Assembly (NCBI RefSeq): GCF_036227205.1
Contig: NZ_CP109442.1
Coordinates: forward strand, 5,828,001-5,892,000
From: Amycolatopsis sp. NBC_01480
Lineage (GTDB): Bacteria > Actinomycetota > Actinomycetes > Mycobacteriales > Pseudonocardiaceae
Length of the DNA stretch: 64,000 bases
Direction: 5' to 3'
The stretch's first letter is position 1. The number at the start of each line of letters is the position of its first letter. A program made the position numbers and the translations under genes. Positions 48,378 to 56,577 of the stretch are shown piece by piece. Under the pieces are notes generated by a model that searched no databases, had not been told where the DNA came from, and saw nothing but the letters and a program-made list of their open reading frames with translations.

Positions 48378-49592
48378 TCACCAGAGGCCGCGGGCCCGCG
48401 CCAGGCGGCCGACGGTCAGCGCGATCCGCAGGACCAGCGCGTCGCGGGGCTCGGTGGGGTTGCGGCCGGTCAGCTCGGCCGCCTTGCGCAGCCGGTACCG
48501 CACCGTGTTGGGGTGCACGAACAGGGCCTGCGCGCAGCGTTCGAGCACGCCGCCGGTCTCGAGGTAGGTCTCCACCGTGCGCTGCAGCGCCGGCCCCGCC
48601 TCTTCGAGCGGGCGGGCGACGAGGTCCACCAGCAGCCGCTCGGCCTCCGGGTCGCCGGACAGGGCGCGCTCGGGCAGCAGGTCTTCGGAGCGGACCGGGC
48701 GCGGGGCGCCGGGCCAGCCGACCACCGCGCGCAGCCCGGACAGCGCCTCGGCCGCGCTGTGGTGGGCCTCGGCCAGCGACGGGACGGTCGGGCCGGCCAC
48801 CACCGGGCCGTCGGCGAACACCGCGGACATCCGGGAGAGCGTTTCGCGCTCCTTCGGCCCGCCGTCGGTGGGGCCGCCGATCACGATGACCAGCCGCGAG
48901 CCCTGCACCGACAGCAGCACCGGCCGGCCGACCCGCGCGGCCCGGCTGCGGACCTCGAACACGACCGTCGGCGGGTCTTCCGACGGCGGGTTGCCCACGA
49001 GCACCGTCGCGGCCGAAGCCGGGTCCCAGCCGAGCGCGGCGGCGCGGGAGAGCACCGCTTCCTCGGCGTCGCCGCGGACGATGCCGTCGACGACCAGCGC
49101 CTCCAGCCGCGCGTCCCACGCACCGCGCGCTTCCGCTGCGGCAGCGTAGGAATTGGCCGCGGCGAAGGCGATTTCCCGGCCGTAGCGCAGAATTCCTTCG
49201 ATCAGGGCGGCGCGCTCGGCCTCGTTCGCGGCGAACTCCGGCAGCTGCTCCTCGAACACCTCGATGGCCAGCCGCACCATGCCGACGGCCTGGCGCAGGC
49301 TGACCCAACGCGAAAGCTCGGCGGGCGCGTCGCGGAACGCCTCCGTGGTGAGCTTCAGCGCCTCCTTCGAATCACGCAGCCAGTCGACGAAGCCCGCCGC
49401 GCCGGCCTGCGTGATGAGCAGGACGCTCGCGCGCTGGTCCGCGGGCAGCCGCGCGAACCACACCAGCCGCTGCTCCATCACCGCGACGCTCGCGCTCGCG
49501 AGGCGCCCGGACGCGTGCTCCAGCCCGCGCAGGGTCTTGGCGGACAGCCCGTGGTGCTTGGGCACCTGGCGCCCGGAACTCGTTTCAGCCAT
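48378..49592 (-). CDS. fasR: PucR-type regulator of fatty-acid synthesis
   Basis: A 404-residue transcription factor. The C-terminal PucR helix-turn-helix is typical: ETYLETGGVLERCAQALFVH, then PNTVRYRLRKAAELTGRNP. The middle part (about 160-320) is a GGDEF-like degenerate domain as in the CdaR/PucR family. It lies directly upstream of fabD-fabH-acpP-fabF in the same orientation, the place of FasR in Streptomyces (an activator of the cluster) and of Rv2242 in mycobacteria. The symbol is given on that synteny. The ATG at 49590-49592 (MAETSSGRQ) was taken; the frame stays open upstream to 49703 with an unlikely Arg/Pro-rich extension. Confidence 0.9.
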   Translation of the reverse strand: MAETSSGRQVPKHHGLSAKTLRGLEHASGRLASASVAVMEQRLVWFARLPADQRASVLLITQAGAAGFVDWLRDSKEALKLTTEAFRDAPAELSRWVSLRQAVGMVRLAIEVFEEQLPEFAANEAERAALIEGILRYGREIAFAAANSYAAAAEARGAWDARLEALVVDGIVRGDAEEAVLSRAAALGWDPASAATVLVGNPPSEDPPTVVFEVRSRAARVGRPVLLSVQGSRLVIVIGGPTDGGPKERETLSRMSAVFADGPVVAGPTVPSLAEAHHSAAEALSGLRAVVGWPGAPRPVRSEDLLPERALSGDPEAERLLVDLVARPLEEAGPALQRTVETYLETGGVLERCAQALFVHPNTVRYRLRKAAELTGRNPTEPRDALVLRIALTVGRLARARGLW

Positions 49593-49738
49593 GTCAGGAC
49601 CGATCCTACGGGTGCGCGTACCAGCAACTTTCGACGGCGGACACGCAACCACGGGTGCTAGGAACAGGCGCCGCCCCCTCTCTACGATCGGCCGAGGTGA
49701 CAATCGTCACCGAATACGACGGCAAGGGGGAACGGGCT

Positions 49739-50662
49739 ATGCCAGAGCCCGGATTGGAGATCGACGCGATCTCCAAGCGGTACGGCACCGTGGTCGCGCT
49801 GGAGAAGATGACTTTCGACGTACGGCCGGGGGAGCTTTTCGGTTTCGTCGGCAGCAACGGCGCCGGCAAGACCACCACCATGCGCATCGCCCTCGGCGTG
49901 CTCAGCGCCGACGCCGGCGAGGTGCGCTACGCCGGCGAGCCGGTGAACTACGAGACCCGCCGCCACATCGGGTACATGCCCGAAGAGCGAGGTCTGTACC
50001 CGAAGATGAAGGTCGGCGAGCAGCTGACCTACCTGGCCCGGCTGCACGGGATGTCGGCGTCGGACGCCAAAGCCTCCACGGAACGGTGGACCGAGCGGCT
50101 CGGTGTCGCCGCGCGCCGCGACAGCGAGGTCCAGGCGCTGAGTCTCGGCAACCAGCAGCGCGTGCAGCTCGCCGCCGCGCTGGTGCACGAGCCGCGGATC
50201 CTCGTGCTGGACGAGCCGTTCTCCGGCCTCGACCCGGTCGCGGTGGACGTGATGAGCGCGGTGCTGCGGGAGAAGGCGGCCACGGGGGTGCCCGTCGTGT
50301 TCTCCAGCCACCAGCTCGATCTGGTGGAGCGGCTGTGCGACCGGATCGGGATCGTCCGAAGTGGACGGATGGAGGCGTGTGGTTCCGTGGCGGAGCTGCG
50401 TTCCGGCGGCGCGGTCCGGCTGCTCGTGGACGCGCCGGAGGCCGCGGACGGCTGGGCCGCCGGGCTGCCCGGCGTCACCGTGCTCGGCCGCGAGGGCTCG
50501 GTGACCGAAGTGGAGCTGGGCGACGGCGCGGACGACCAGGCCGTGCTGCGCGCGGCACTGGCGACCGGGCCGGTGCGCGGGTTCTCGCGGAAACTGCCTT
50601 CTCTGACCGATCTTTTCCGCTCCGTCGTGAGCGAACACCACACCCAGGAGACTGCGGCATGA
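49739..50662 (+). CDS. ABC transporter ATP-binding protein (NatA/Yhah type)
   Basis: A 307-residue ATPase. Walker A is GSNGAGKTTT (about 39-48), the Q-loop region is YMPEERGLYPKMKV, the signature is LSLGNQQRVQLAAAL (a LSxGNQQR variant usual for NatA-type exporters), and Walker B is ILVLDEPFSGLDP with the H-loop FSSHQLD. A C-terminal domain of about 90 residues (DUF4162) follows, as in sodium/antibiotic exporter ATPases. The ATG at 49739 has AAGGGGG upstream. It overlaps the permease gene by four bases (ATGA), so one exporter is encoded. What it exports (sodium, a peptide or a drug) cannot be told. Confidence 0.93.
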   Translation: MPEPGLEIDAISKRYGTVVALEKMTFDVRPGELFGFVGSNGAGKTTTMRIALGVLSADAGEVRYAGEPVNYETRRHIGYMPEERGLYPKMKVGEQLTYLARLHGMSASDAKASTERWTERLGVAARRDSEVQALSLGNQQRVQLAAALVHEPRILVLDEPFSGLDPVAVDVMSAVLREKAATGVPVVFSSHQLDLVERLCDRIGIVRSGRMEACGSVAELRSGGAVRLLVDAPEAADGWAAGLPGVTVLGREGSVTEVELGDGADDQAVLRAALATGPVRGFSRKLPSLTDLFRSVVSEHHTQETAA

Positions 50663-51873
50663 GCGAGCCCGACGTCCGGATGAGCCCGCTGTCCGCGGTC
50701 GGCCTGGTGGCCTCGCGCGAGATCGGCACGCGGGTCAAGTCGAAGGCCTACCGGATCAGCACGCTGATCATGCTGATCCTCATCGTCGCCGTCACGGTGG
50801 TGTTCAAGCTCATCGGTGGCAGCAGCGGCCCCGACGCGACCGTCGGCTTCGTGCCCGCGGCCGCCCCGCTCGCGGCGCCGGTGACGGCCACGGCGAAGTC
50901 GATCGGCAAGAACGTCGCCACTGAGCAGGTGCCCGACCAGCAGGCCGGCGTCGCCAAGCTGAACGACGGCTCGATCGACGCGTTGCTGGTGCAGGACGCG
51001 CAGCGGGTGCACGTCCAGGTGAAGAAGACGCTCGACCCGACGCTCAAGAACGTGCTGAACGTGGTGGCCGGGCAAATCGCCCTCGGCGAGCAGATCCGCG
51101 GGCTCGGCGGTGATCCGGCGAAGGTCGGGGCCGCCGTCGCCGGCGCTTCGATCGACGAACTGCCGCCGCTGCAGCAGCCGTACAACTACGACGGCCAGCA
51201 GCTCATTCTCGGTATCATCGCCGGGATCCTCATCTACCTGTCGTTGATGCTGAACGGCCAGAGCGTGGCGCAGGGCGTGGTCGAGGAGAAGACGTCCCGC
51301 GTGGTCGAGCTGCTGCTGTCCACGATCAAGCCGTGGCAGCTGATGGCGGGCAAGGTGCTCGGCATCGGCACGGTGGGGCTGATCCAGATGCTGGCGATCG
51401 GCGTGGTCGGGCTGGCCGCGGGGCTGGGGCTGGGGGTGCTGACCATCTCGGTGTCGGCGGCCATCGGCACCGTGGTGTGGCTGATCGTCTGGTACCTGCT
51501 CGGCTTCTTCATGTACTCGATCGTCTTCGCCGCGCTCGGCGCGCTCGTCTCCCGCCAGGAGGACGTCGGCGGCGCGACGATGCCGGCGCTGATGCTGGTG
51601 ATCGTCGGTTACGTGGTCGGCATCTCGGTGCTGCCCTCGGACCCGTCGAACTCGTTCGCCGAGGTGCTGTCGGTGATCCCGGTCTTCGCGCCGACACTGA
51701 TGCCGATGCGGCTGGCGATGGGCGGGGTGCCGGTGTGGGAGGCCGTGCTTTCGGTGGGGCTGGTGGTACTGCTGATCCCGGCGCTGATCTGGCTGGCCGC
51801 GCGGATCTACCGCAACGCCGTGATGCGCACCGGCGCGAAGGTCAAGCTGCGGGACGCGCTGAGCGCGGCCTGA
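50659..51873 (+). CDS. ABC transporter permease (NatB type)
   Basis: A 404-residue membrane permease of the ABC-2/NatB type. One helix is at about 33-51, followed by a large extracytoplasmic loop (about 55-175), then five to six helices between 180 and 390. The conserved cytoplasmic motif EEKTSRVVELLLSTIKPWQL is diagnostic of NatB-like permeases, and RQEDVGGATMPALMLVIVGY follows. It pairs with the ATPase immediately upstream, with which translation is coupled. A hairpin at 51887-51938 ends the two-gene operon. Confidence 0.93.
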   Translation: MSEPDVRMSPLSAVGLVASREIGTRVKSKAYRISTLIMLILIVAVTVVFKLIGGSSGPDATVGFVPAAAPLAAPVTATAKSIGKNVATEQVPDQQAGVAKLNDGSIDALLVQDAQRVHVQVKKTLDPTLKNVLNVVAGQIALGEQIRGLGGDPAKVGAAVAGASIDELPPLQQPYNYDGQQLILGIIAGILIYLSLMLNGQSVAQGVVEEKTSRVVELLLSTIKPWQLMAGKVLGIGTVGLIQMLAIGVVGLAAGLGLGVLTISVSAAIGTVVWLIVWYLLGFFMYSIVFAALGALVSRQEDVGGATMPALMLVIVGYVVGISVLPSDPSNSFAEVLSVIPVFAPTLMPMRLAMGGVPVWEAVLSVGLVVLLIPALIWLAARIYRNAVMRTGAKVKLRDALSAA

Positions 51874-51886
51874 GTGGTTGGTGGGG

Positions 51887-51938
51887 CACCTGTGGCCACG
51901 AGCGTCCGGGCAGTAGGGGCGTTGCGTGGCCACAGGTG
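51887..51938 (+). terminator. Hairpin after the ABC exporter operon
   Basis: Perfect 14-base arms CACCTGTGGCCACG (51887-51900) and complement (51925-51938) enclose a 24-base loop, 13 bases after the permease stop. It is followed by TTTCC rather than a long T-run. Confidence 0.72.
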
Positions 51939-52467
51939 TTTCCGGGTGGGTGTTTGTGTGGTGCTTGTTAAATCGCGAGCGGACATGTGCGTGTTCACGC
52001 GGTGATTCGCGGTGATGATTGGGCCGAATGGCCGCGGTGTCCTGCCCGCCGGACCGGAGTGGCCGCGCCTATGCCGTCAACTGTGCCGCTTCGTCAGGCT
52101 TCGGTGCGAGTGGCCGCAAACGCGCTGGAGCAGGTGAAGGCGTAACCGCGGTCGACAAGCGCTGTCATCCAGGGAAACCCGAAGCGTATTCGCAGAGCGA
52201 CCGCTCGCGTACGCGCTGATTGCTTCCGGGCTGATTGCTGGGGAAATGCTCGAGGCCGCCCGGCGCTTGCGGTTTTCGCTGCGCCGGACGGCCTCGTCTC
52301 CCCGGTCCCCACCGGTAGTACAAGTATGGCCGTCATTGATCTTCCCGCGCCAGTCGTCTCACTCGATCGTGGTGCACAGCACTCTCGTCCGCTGGGTACC
52401 TGATCATCGAACCGGTGCACAGCGGACGCCGCCGGATTCGAAGCCGACCACGGCGAAGGGAGCCCGC
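51939..52467 (+). promoter_or_regulatory. 530-base gap upstream of the MscS-like gene, with a leader hairpin
   Basis: No gene is supported here. At 52252-52266 and 52281-52295 two 15-base arms starting GAGGCCGCCCGGCGC pair with one mismatch around a 14-base loop, a terminator- or attenuator-like stem about 170 bases before the next start codon. The interval 52300-52440 is richer in A and T (CAAGTATGGCCGTCATTGAT) and is the likelier promoter zone for the membrane protein gene. Confidence 0.45.
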
Positions 52468-53424
52468 GTGGGTGAGCAATTGAAGGACGGACTCGGACAG
52501 GCCTGGAATCTGGTGGCCACGTTCGTCCCGAAACTCGTCGGATTTCTGATCATCCTGTTCATCGGCTGGCTGATCGCGAAAGCCGTGTCCAAAGCACTCG
52601 GACTGGTGCTCGGAAAGCTCGGATTCTCGCGGCTGATCGAGAAGACCGGGCTCACCGGAATGATGAAGCAGGCGAATGTGGACGCCACCGGCATCCTGGT
52701 CAAACTCGTCTACTACTTCATTCTGCTGATCGCCCTGCAGCTGGCGTTCGGCGTGTTCGGCGCGTCGAACCCGGTCAGCCAGCTGCTGAACGAGATCATC
52801 GCGTTCCTGCCGCGGATCCTGGTGGCGCTGGTGCTGATCGTGGTGGCCGCGGCCATCGCCAAGGTGGTGCGTGACGTGGTCACCTCCGCGATGGCGGCGC
52901 GTCCCGCGGGGCGCCTGCTCGGCACCGTCGCCTACTGGCTGATCATGGCGTTCGGCATCATCGCGGCGCTGGGCCAGGTGAACATCGCGACGGCGGTGAC
53001 CGGCCCGGTGCTGATCGCCGTGCTGGCGACCATCGGCGGCGTCATCGTGGTCGGCTTCGGCGGCGGCCTGATCAAACCGGCCCAGGACCGCTGGGGCGGC
53101 TGGCTCTCCAACCTCCAGGGCCAGCTCGGCAGCGGCGACGGTGGTTCGGCGCGTGGGGTCGGGCAGGGTCAGGCTCTGTCAGGTCAGCCTCAGCCGGGTC
53201 AGGCTCAGCGCGGTCAGGCACAGCCGGGCCAGACGGCCCAGGCTCAGACCCAGCCGGGCCGGACTCAGCAGGCCCAGGCCCAGACACAGCAGGCTCAGAC
53301 GCAGCAGGCCCAGGCCCAGCAAACCCGGATGCAGGAGACCCAGTCCGCCCACGCGGGCAACGGCCACCAGCCCGGCTCCGACACCCCGACCCCGCCCGCG
53401 GGATTCGGCCGCGTCGAACGCTGA
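52468..53424 (+). CDS. MscS/CmpX-like membrane protein with Gln-rich tail
   Basis: A 318-residue membrane protein with the conserved TM-helix repeat of the CmpX/MscS-related family. Helices are near 15-40 (VGFLIILFIGWLIAKAVSKA), 70-95, 105-125, 145-165 and 170-190. The segments IEKTGLTGMMKQ and KVVRDVVTSAM are the amphipathic repeats between them, and IGGVIVVGFGGGLIKPAQDR ends the core. The full MscS pore and cytosolic cage domain are absent. Residues about 215-300 are Gln/Ala/Pro-rich repeats (QPGQAQRGQAQPGQTAQ). The GTG at 52468 has AAGGGAG six bases upstream. A role in osmotic or envelope stress is a family-level guess. Confidence 0.82.
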   Translation: MGEQLKDGLGQAWNLVATFVPKLVGFLIILFIGWLIAKAVSKALGLVLGKLGFSRLIEKTGLTGMMKQANVDATGILVKLVYYFILLIALQLAFGVFGASNPVSQLLNEIIAFLPRILVALVLIVVAAAIAKVVRDVVTSAMAARPAGRLLGTVAYWLIMAFGIIAALGQVNIATAVTGPVLIAVLATIGGVIVVGFGGGLIKPAQDRWGGWLSNLQGQLGSGDGGSARGVGQGQALSGQPQPGQAQRGQAQPGQTAQAQTQPGRTQQAQAQTQQAQTQQAQAQQTRMQETQSAHAGNGHQPGSDTPTPPAGFGRVER

Positions 53425-53433
53425 GCTACCCCT

Positions 53434-53476
53434 CGGCGAGGGTCCGGTGCATCGGGTGGGCACCGGACCCTCGCCG
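53434..53476 (+). terminator. Terminator after the MscS-like gene
   Basis: Perfect 17-base arms CGGCGAGGGTCCGGTGC (53434-53450) and complement (53460-53476) enclose a 9-base loop, 10 bases past the stop codon. Confidence 0.88.
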
Positions 53477-54040
53477 TTCCCGTGCGCGATTGGCTGTGCC
53501 CGCTCGGCCAAGCGGCACAGCCATGTCGCGCGGCCACCCTGACGGGGCGCTCTGGCCGGGCCACCTCGCGCAGCCGCCTCGCCCGGCCGCCCAAATGGAT
53601 CGCCTCGTCGAGCCATCTCGCCCAGCCTGCTCGGCGGTGCCCGCTTGACCATCCCGCGCAACTGCTCTGGTCGGCCGCCCTGCCGAGTCATCCCGCCCGG
53701 CCGCCACGCCGCCATCCGACCCGGCCGCCCTGGCGGGTCGCCCGCCGAGCCACCTCGCCTGGCCGCTCTGGCTTCGCCCCGCCGTCTCGCCCGGCGGCCC
53801 GCAGCCGCCATCTAGCCAAGCCGCCCTGGTGGGTGGCCCCGCTCAGACATCGGGCCGCCCCGCGCCGCCGCTCGCGCGGCCGCCCCGCGGTGTCGCGCAG
53901 CCGCCCTGCCCGACCATCGCCCGGCTGCCCCACCCAGCCGTCTCGCTCGGCTGTCTCACGGGGCGGGATGTCTTCCGCCTCACAACGGTGGGGGAATTGC
54001 CCCGCGATGCTGCATGTTGGGAGCGGTAGACCGGAAGGGG
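53477..54040. repeat. Gene-free low-complexity block of GC-rich degenerate repeats
   Basis: About 560 bases of irregular units around CCATCTCGCCCGGCCGCCCTGG, with spacing of roughly 23-40 bases. All frames remain open for long stretches because of the composition, but none gives a plausible protein. It lies between the terminator of the MscS-like gene and pnuC, whose promoter is probably in the last 60 bases (53980-54040), where the composition becomes ordinary. Confidence 0.6.
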
Positions 54041-54047
54041 TGGGGAC

Positions 54048-54683
54048 GTGGACTTCCTGCTGCATCACGGCGTGACCGTGCTGGGCCAGTGGATCTCGAT
54101 CGCGGAGCTGGCGGGCCAGGTGTTCGCGCTGGCTGTCGTGTTCCTGGCCGAGCGGCGGACGCTGTGGACGTGGCCGGTGCAGGTCGGGGCCACCGTGCTG
54201 TTGTTCTCCGTCTACATCTCCGCGCACCTCGGCGGGCTGGCGAGCCGGCAGATCGCCATCCTCGCCATCTCGCTTTACGGCTGGTGGGCGTGGAATCGGC
54301 GCAGCGATCCGGTGTACGGCGTCGTCGTGCGTAAGGGGCGGTGGACCGAGCGGGCCGCGATGCTGGCCGGGTTCGTCGCCGGCACCGTAGTCATGGCGCT
54401 GGTCCTGCAGGCGCTGAACGCGTCGTGGGCGCCGTGGCCGGACGCCGCGATCTTCGTCGGGACGTTGGTGGCCTTCGGGGCCCAGGGGGCCGGTCTGGTG
54501 GAGTTCTGGCTGGTCTGGCTGGTGGTCGACGCGATCGGCGTGCCGCTGCAGATCTCGTCCGGGCTGTACTTCTCCGCGGCGATCTACATCGTTTTCGCCG
54601 CGCTGGTCGTGCACGGCTGGTGGAGCTGGAACCGCACGGCCAAGAACGTTCAGCGGGCGCCGGTCACGGCAGCATCCAGCTGA
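54048..54683 (+). CDS. pnuC: PnuC-type nicotinamide riboside transporter
   Basis: A 211-residue membrane protein with about seven helices. The family motifs are present: LGQWISIAELAGQVFALAVV at the start, ILAISLYGWWAWNRRSDP with the paired Trp, and LVEFWLVWLVVDAIGVPLQI near the end, which contains the conserved WxxxxWxxxD substrate-site pattern. PnuC takes up nicotinamide riboside for NAD synthesis by facilitated diffusion coupled to phosphorylation by a kinase that is not in this window. The GTG start at 54048 follows AAGGGGTGGGG. Its 3' end overlaps the convergent lactate permease gene by 20 bases. Confidence 0.93.
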   Translation: MDFLLHHGVTVLGQWISIAELAGQVFALAVVFLAERRTLWTWPVQVGATVLLFSVYISAHLGGLASRQIAILAISLYGWWAWNRRSDPVYGVVVRKGRWTERAAMLAGFVAGTVVMALVLQALNASWAPWPDAAIFVGTLVAFGAQGAGLVEFWLVWLVVDAIGVPLQISSGLYFSAAIYIVFAALVVHGWWSWNRTAKNVQRAPVTAASS

Positions 54684-56280
54684 GCACCGGCGTGCTCTGA
54701 CCGAACACGATCAGGCACATCACCAGCAGCAGCCCCACGCTCCACGGCAGCACCTTCCGCAGCAGCTTTCCCTCCTCGCCGGGCAGATTCGCCGCCACGC
54801 AGGCGATCGTGAGGTTCTGCGGCGAGACCATCTTGCCCAGTACGCCGCCGGAGCTGTTCGCCGCCGCCAGCAGGTCGGCGGGCAGCCCGGTCTGGTGGGC
54901 GGCCGTCACCTGGAGGGCGCCGAACAGCGCGTTGGCCGAGGTGTCCGAGCCGGAGACGGCGACCCCGAACCAGCCGAGCACCGGCGAAAGGAACGCGAGC
55001 CCGGCGCCCGCCGCCGCGATGAACGTGCCGATGGTGGCGGTCTGCCCGGACAGGTTCATCACGTACGCCAGCGCGAGCACCCCCGCGACCGTGACGATCG
55101 CGAAGCGCAGCTCCTTCACCGTTGCCAGCCATTCCGCGACGGCGCCGCTCGCCGCGACCTTCAGCGCGATCACCGTGATGATCCCGGCCAAGAGCACAAG
55201 CGTGCCGCCGGTGTTGAGGAACGGCAGCGAGAAAGTGTTGCCGGACACCGCTTTCCCATTGGGACTGTGCACGTCGAGGCCGGCCCAGTGGAACTTCCAG
55301 GTGGCCCGGTCGAGCAGGTTCTTCACCGGCGGCACCTGCGCGAGCGAGAAGACCACGATGATCAGCGCGTACGGCAGATAGGCGCGCACGACCTCGCCGC
55401 GCTCGTCCGGCCGGTCGAGCGTCGCGGTGCGGGTGCCGGTGAGGACCCGCGCGCGGACCTCGGCGGACACCGCGCGCCGGGTCATCGGCAACGCGACCAG
55501 CGCCGCCGCCCCGGCGAGCGCGGCGCCGATGTCGGCCAGCTGCGGCGACACGAAGTTGGACGCGAGGAACTGCACCACCCCGAACGCGAGCCCGCAGACC
55601 AGCGCCGGGATCCAGGTCTCCCGCAGGCCGCGGCGGCCGTCGACGATGATCACCAGCAGCAGCGGCACGAACAGCGCGAGCAACGGCGTCTGCCGCCCGA
55701 CGATCGACGACACCTGGTCCAGCGGCAGCCCGGTGACCTGCGCCAGCGTGACCACCGGGGTGCCCATCGCGCCGAACGCCACCGGCGCGGTGTTGGCCAC
55801 CAGCGCGACCACCGCCGCCTTGGCCGGGCCGAAGCCCACGGCCACGAGCATCACCGCGCTGATCGCCACCGGCGCGCCGAACCCGGCCAGCGCCTCCATC
55901 AGCGCCCCGAAGCAGAACGCGATGATCAGCGCCTGGATCCGCGGGTCGTCGGAGACCCGGCCGAACGAGCGGCGCAGCACGTCGAAATGGCCCGTGCGCA
56001 CGGTGACCCGGTAGACCCACAGCGCGTTGACCACGATCCACAGGATGGGGAACAGGCCGAAGGCGGCGCCCTGCAGCGCGCCGGAGATCGCCTGGCCCAC
56101 CGGCATGCCGAACACCACGGTGGCCACGACCAGCGCGACCACCAGCCCGATCAGCGCGGCGTGGTGCGCCTTGGCCCGGACCACGCCGAGCAGCACCAGC
56201 ACCACGGCCAGCGGGATGATCGCGACCAGCGCGGAAACGCCGAGGGAACCGGCCAGCGGAGTGGGATCCTGAACGAACAA
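54664..56280 (-). CDS. lldP: L-lactate permease
   Basis: A 538-residue symporter of the LctP family with about 13-14 helices. Markers are GFGAPVAISAVMLVAVGFGP, ANTAPVAFGAMGTPVVTLA, GVAVSGSDTSANALFGALQV and ANSSGGVLGKMVSPQNLTIA (each up to 20 residues). It imports L-lactate (also glycolate) with protons. The start is most likely the TTG at 56278-56280, because GGAGG lies five bases before it and the protein then begins (M)FVQDPTPLAGSLG as other lactate permeases do; there is no ATG or GTG in a suitable place. An IclR-type palindrome lies 24 bases upstream. lldD and aceE follow on the same strand further upstream. Confidence 0.95.
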   Translation of the reverse strand: MFVQDPTPLAGSLGVSALVAIIPLAVVLVLLGVVRAKAHHAALIGLVVALVVATVVFGMPVGQAISGALQGAAFGLFPILWIVVNALWVYRVTVRTGHFDVLRRSFGRVSDDPRIQALIIAFCFGALMEALAGFGAPVAISAVMLVAVGFGPAKAAVVALVANTAPVAFGAMGTPVVTLAQVTGLPLDQVSSIVGRQTPLLALFVPLLLVIIVDGRRGLRETWIPALVCGLAFGVVQFLASNFVSPQLADIGAALAGAAALVALPMTRRAVSAEVRARVLTGTRTATLDRPDERGEVVRAYLPYALIIVVFSLAQVPPVKNLLDRATWKFHWAGLDVHSPNGKAVSGNTFSLPFLNTGGTLVLLAGIITVIALKVAASGAVAEWLATVKELRFAIVTVAGVLALAYVMNLSGQTATIGTFIAAAGAGLAFLSPVLGWFGVAVSGSDTSANALFGALQVTAAHQTGLPADLLAAANSSGGVLGKMVSPQNLTIACVAANLPGEEGKLLRKVLPWSVGLLLVMCLIVFGQSTPVLSWMLP

Positions 56281-56304
56281 GCCGACCTCCGGGGGGACCG
56301 ATGC

Positions 56305-56319
56305 TTCCGCATAGCGGAA
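56305..56319. promoter_or_regulatory. IclR-type operator-like palindrome upstream of lldP
   Basis: TTCCGCATAGCGGAA has perfect 6-base arms around ATA, 24 bases upstream of the TTG start codon. It has the form of known IclR-family operators in actinomycetes (TTCCRC-core palindromes). No iclR gene lies in the window, so the regulator would act from elsewhere. Confidence 0.65.
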
Positions 56320-56406
56320 ACGGCGTTTCACGAGGTGGCTGAGATAGTGGTCACAACTGCCACGGCCCGTCAAGGCTGTGTCGCACGTCCGGCCCAGTGC
56401 CCGAAG

Positions 56407-56543
56407 CGCCCCAATGTGGCGTTGGTTGCTCCAGCCCTGCCCCACCACCACCCTCAACGGAAGCGCTCCGCGCCCAGCCCCGATTCCACGCACCCAATGT
56501 GGCGTTCGGTGCGTTGGACGCATCGAACGCCACATTGGGGCGC
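56407..56543. repeat. Intergenic repeat, family C copy 3 (long form plus second hairpin)
   Basis: This copy repeats the 60-base core of the copy at 48234-48345 and adds a better hairpin: 21-base arms at 56493-56513 and 56519-56539 with one mismatch around TTGGA. It lies just beyond the 3' end of lldD on the minus strand, in the 297-base gap before lldP. No gene is seen in that gap. Confidence 0.85.
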
Positions 56544-56577
56544 ATTCGGCCCGGGGGTGAGGTGGGGCTGGTGGGGG

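Noticed and set aside
52094..52420. Minus-strand frame of 108 codons upstream of the MscS-like gene
   Set aside because: No ribosome-binding site, no recognisable domain, and it crosses a strong hairpin.
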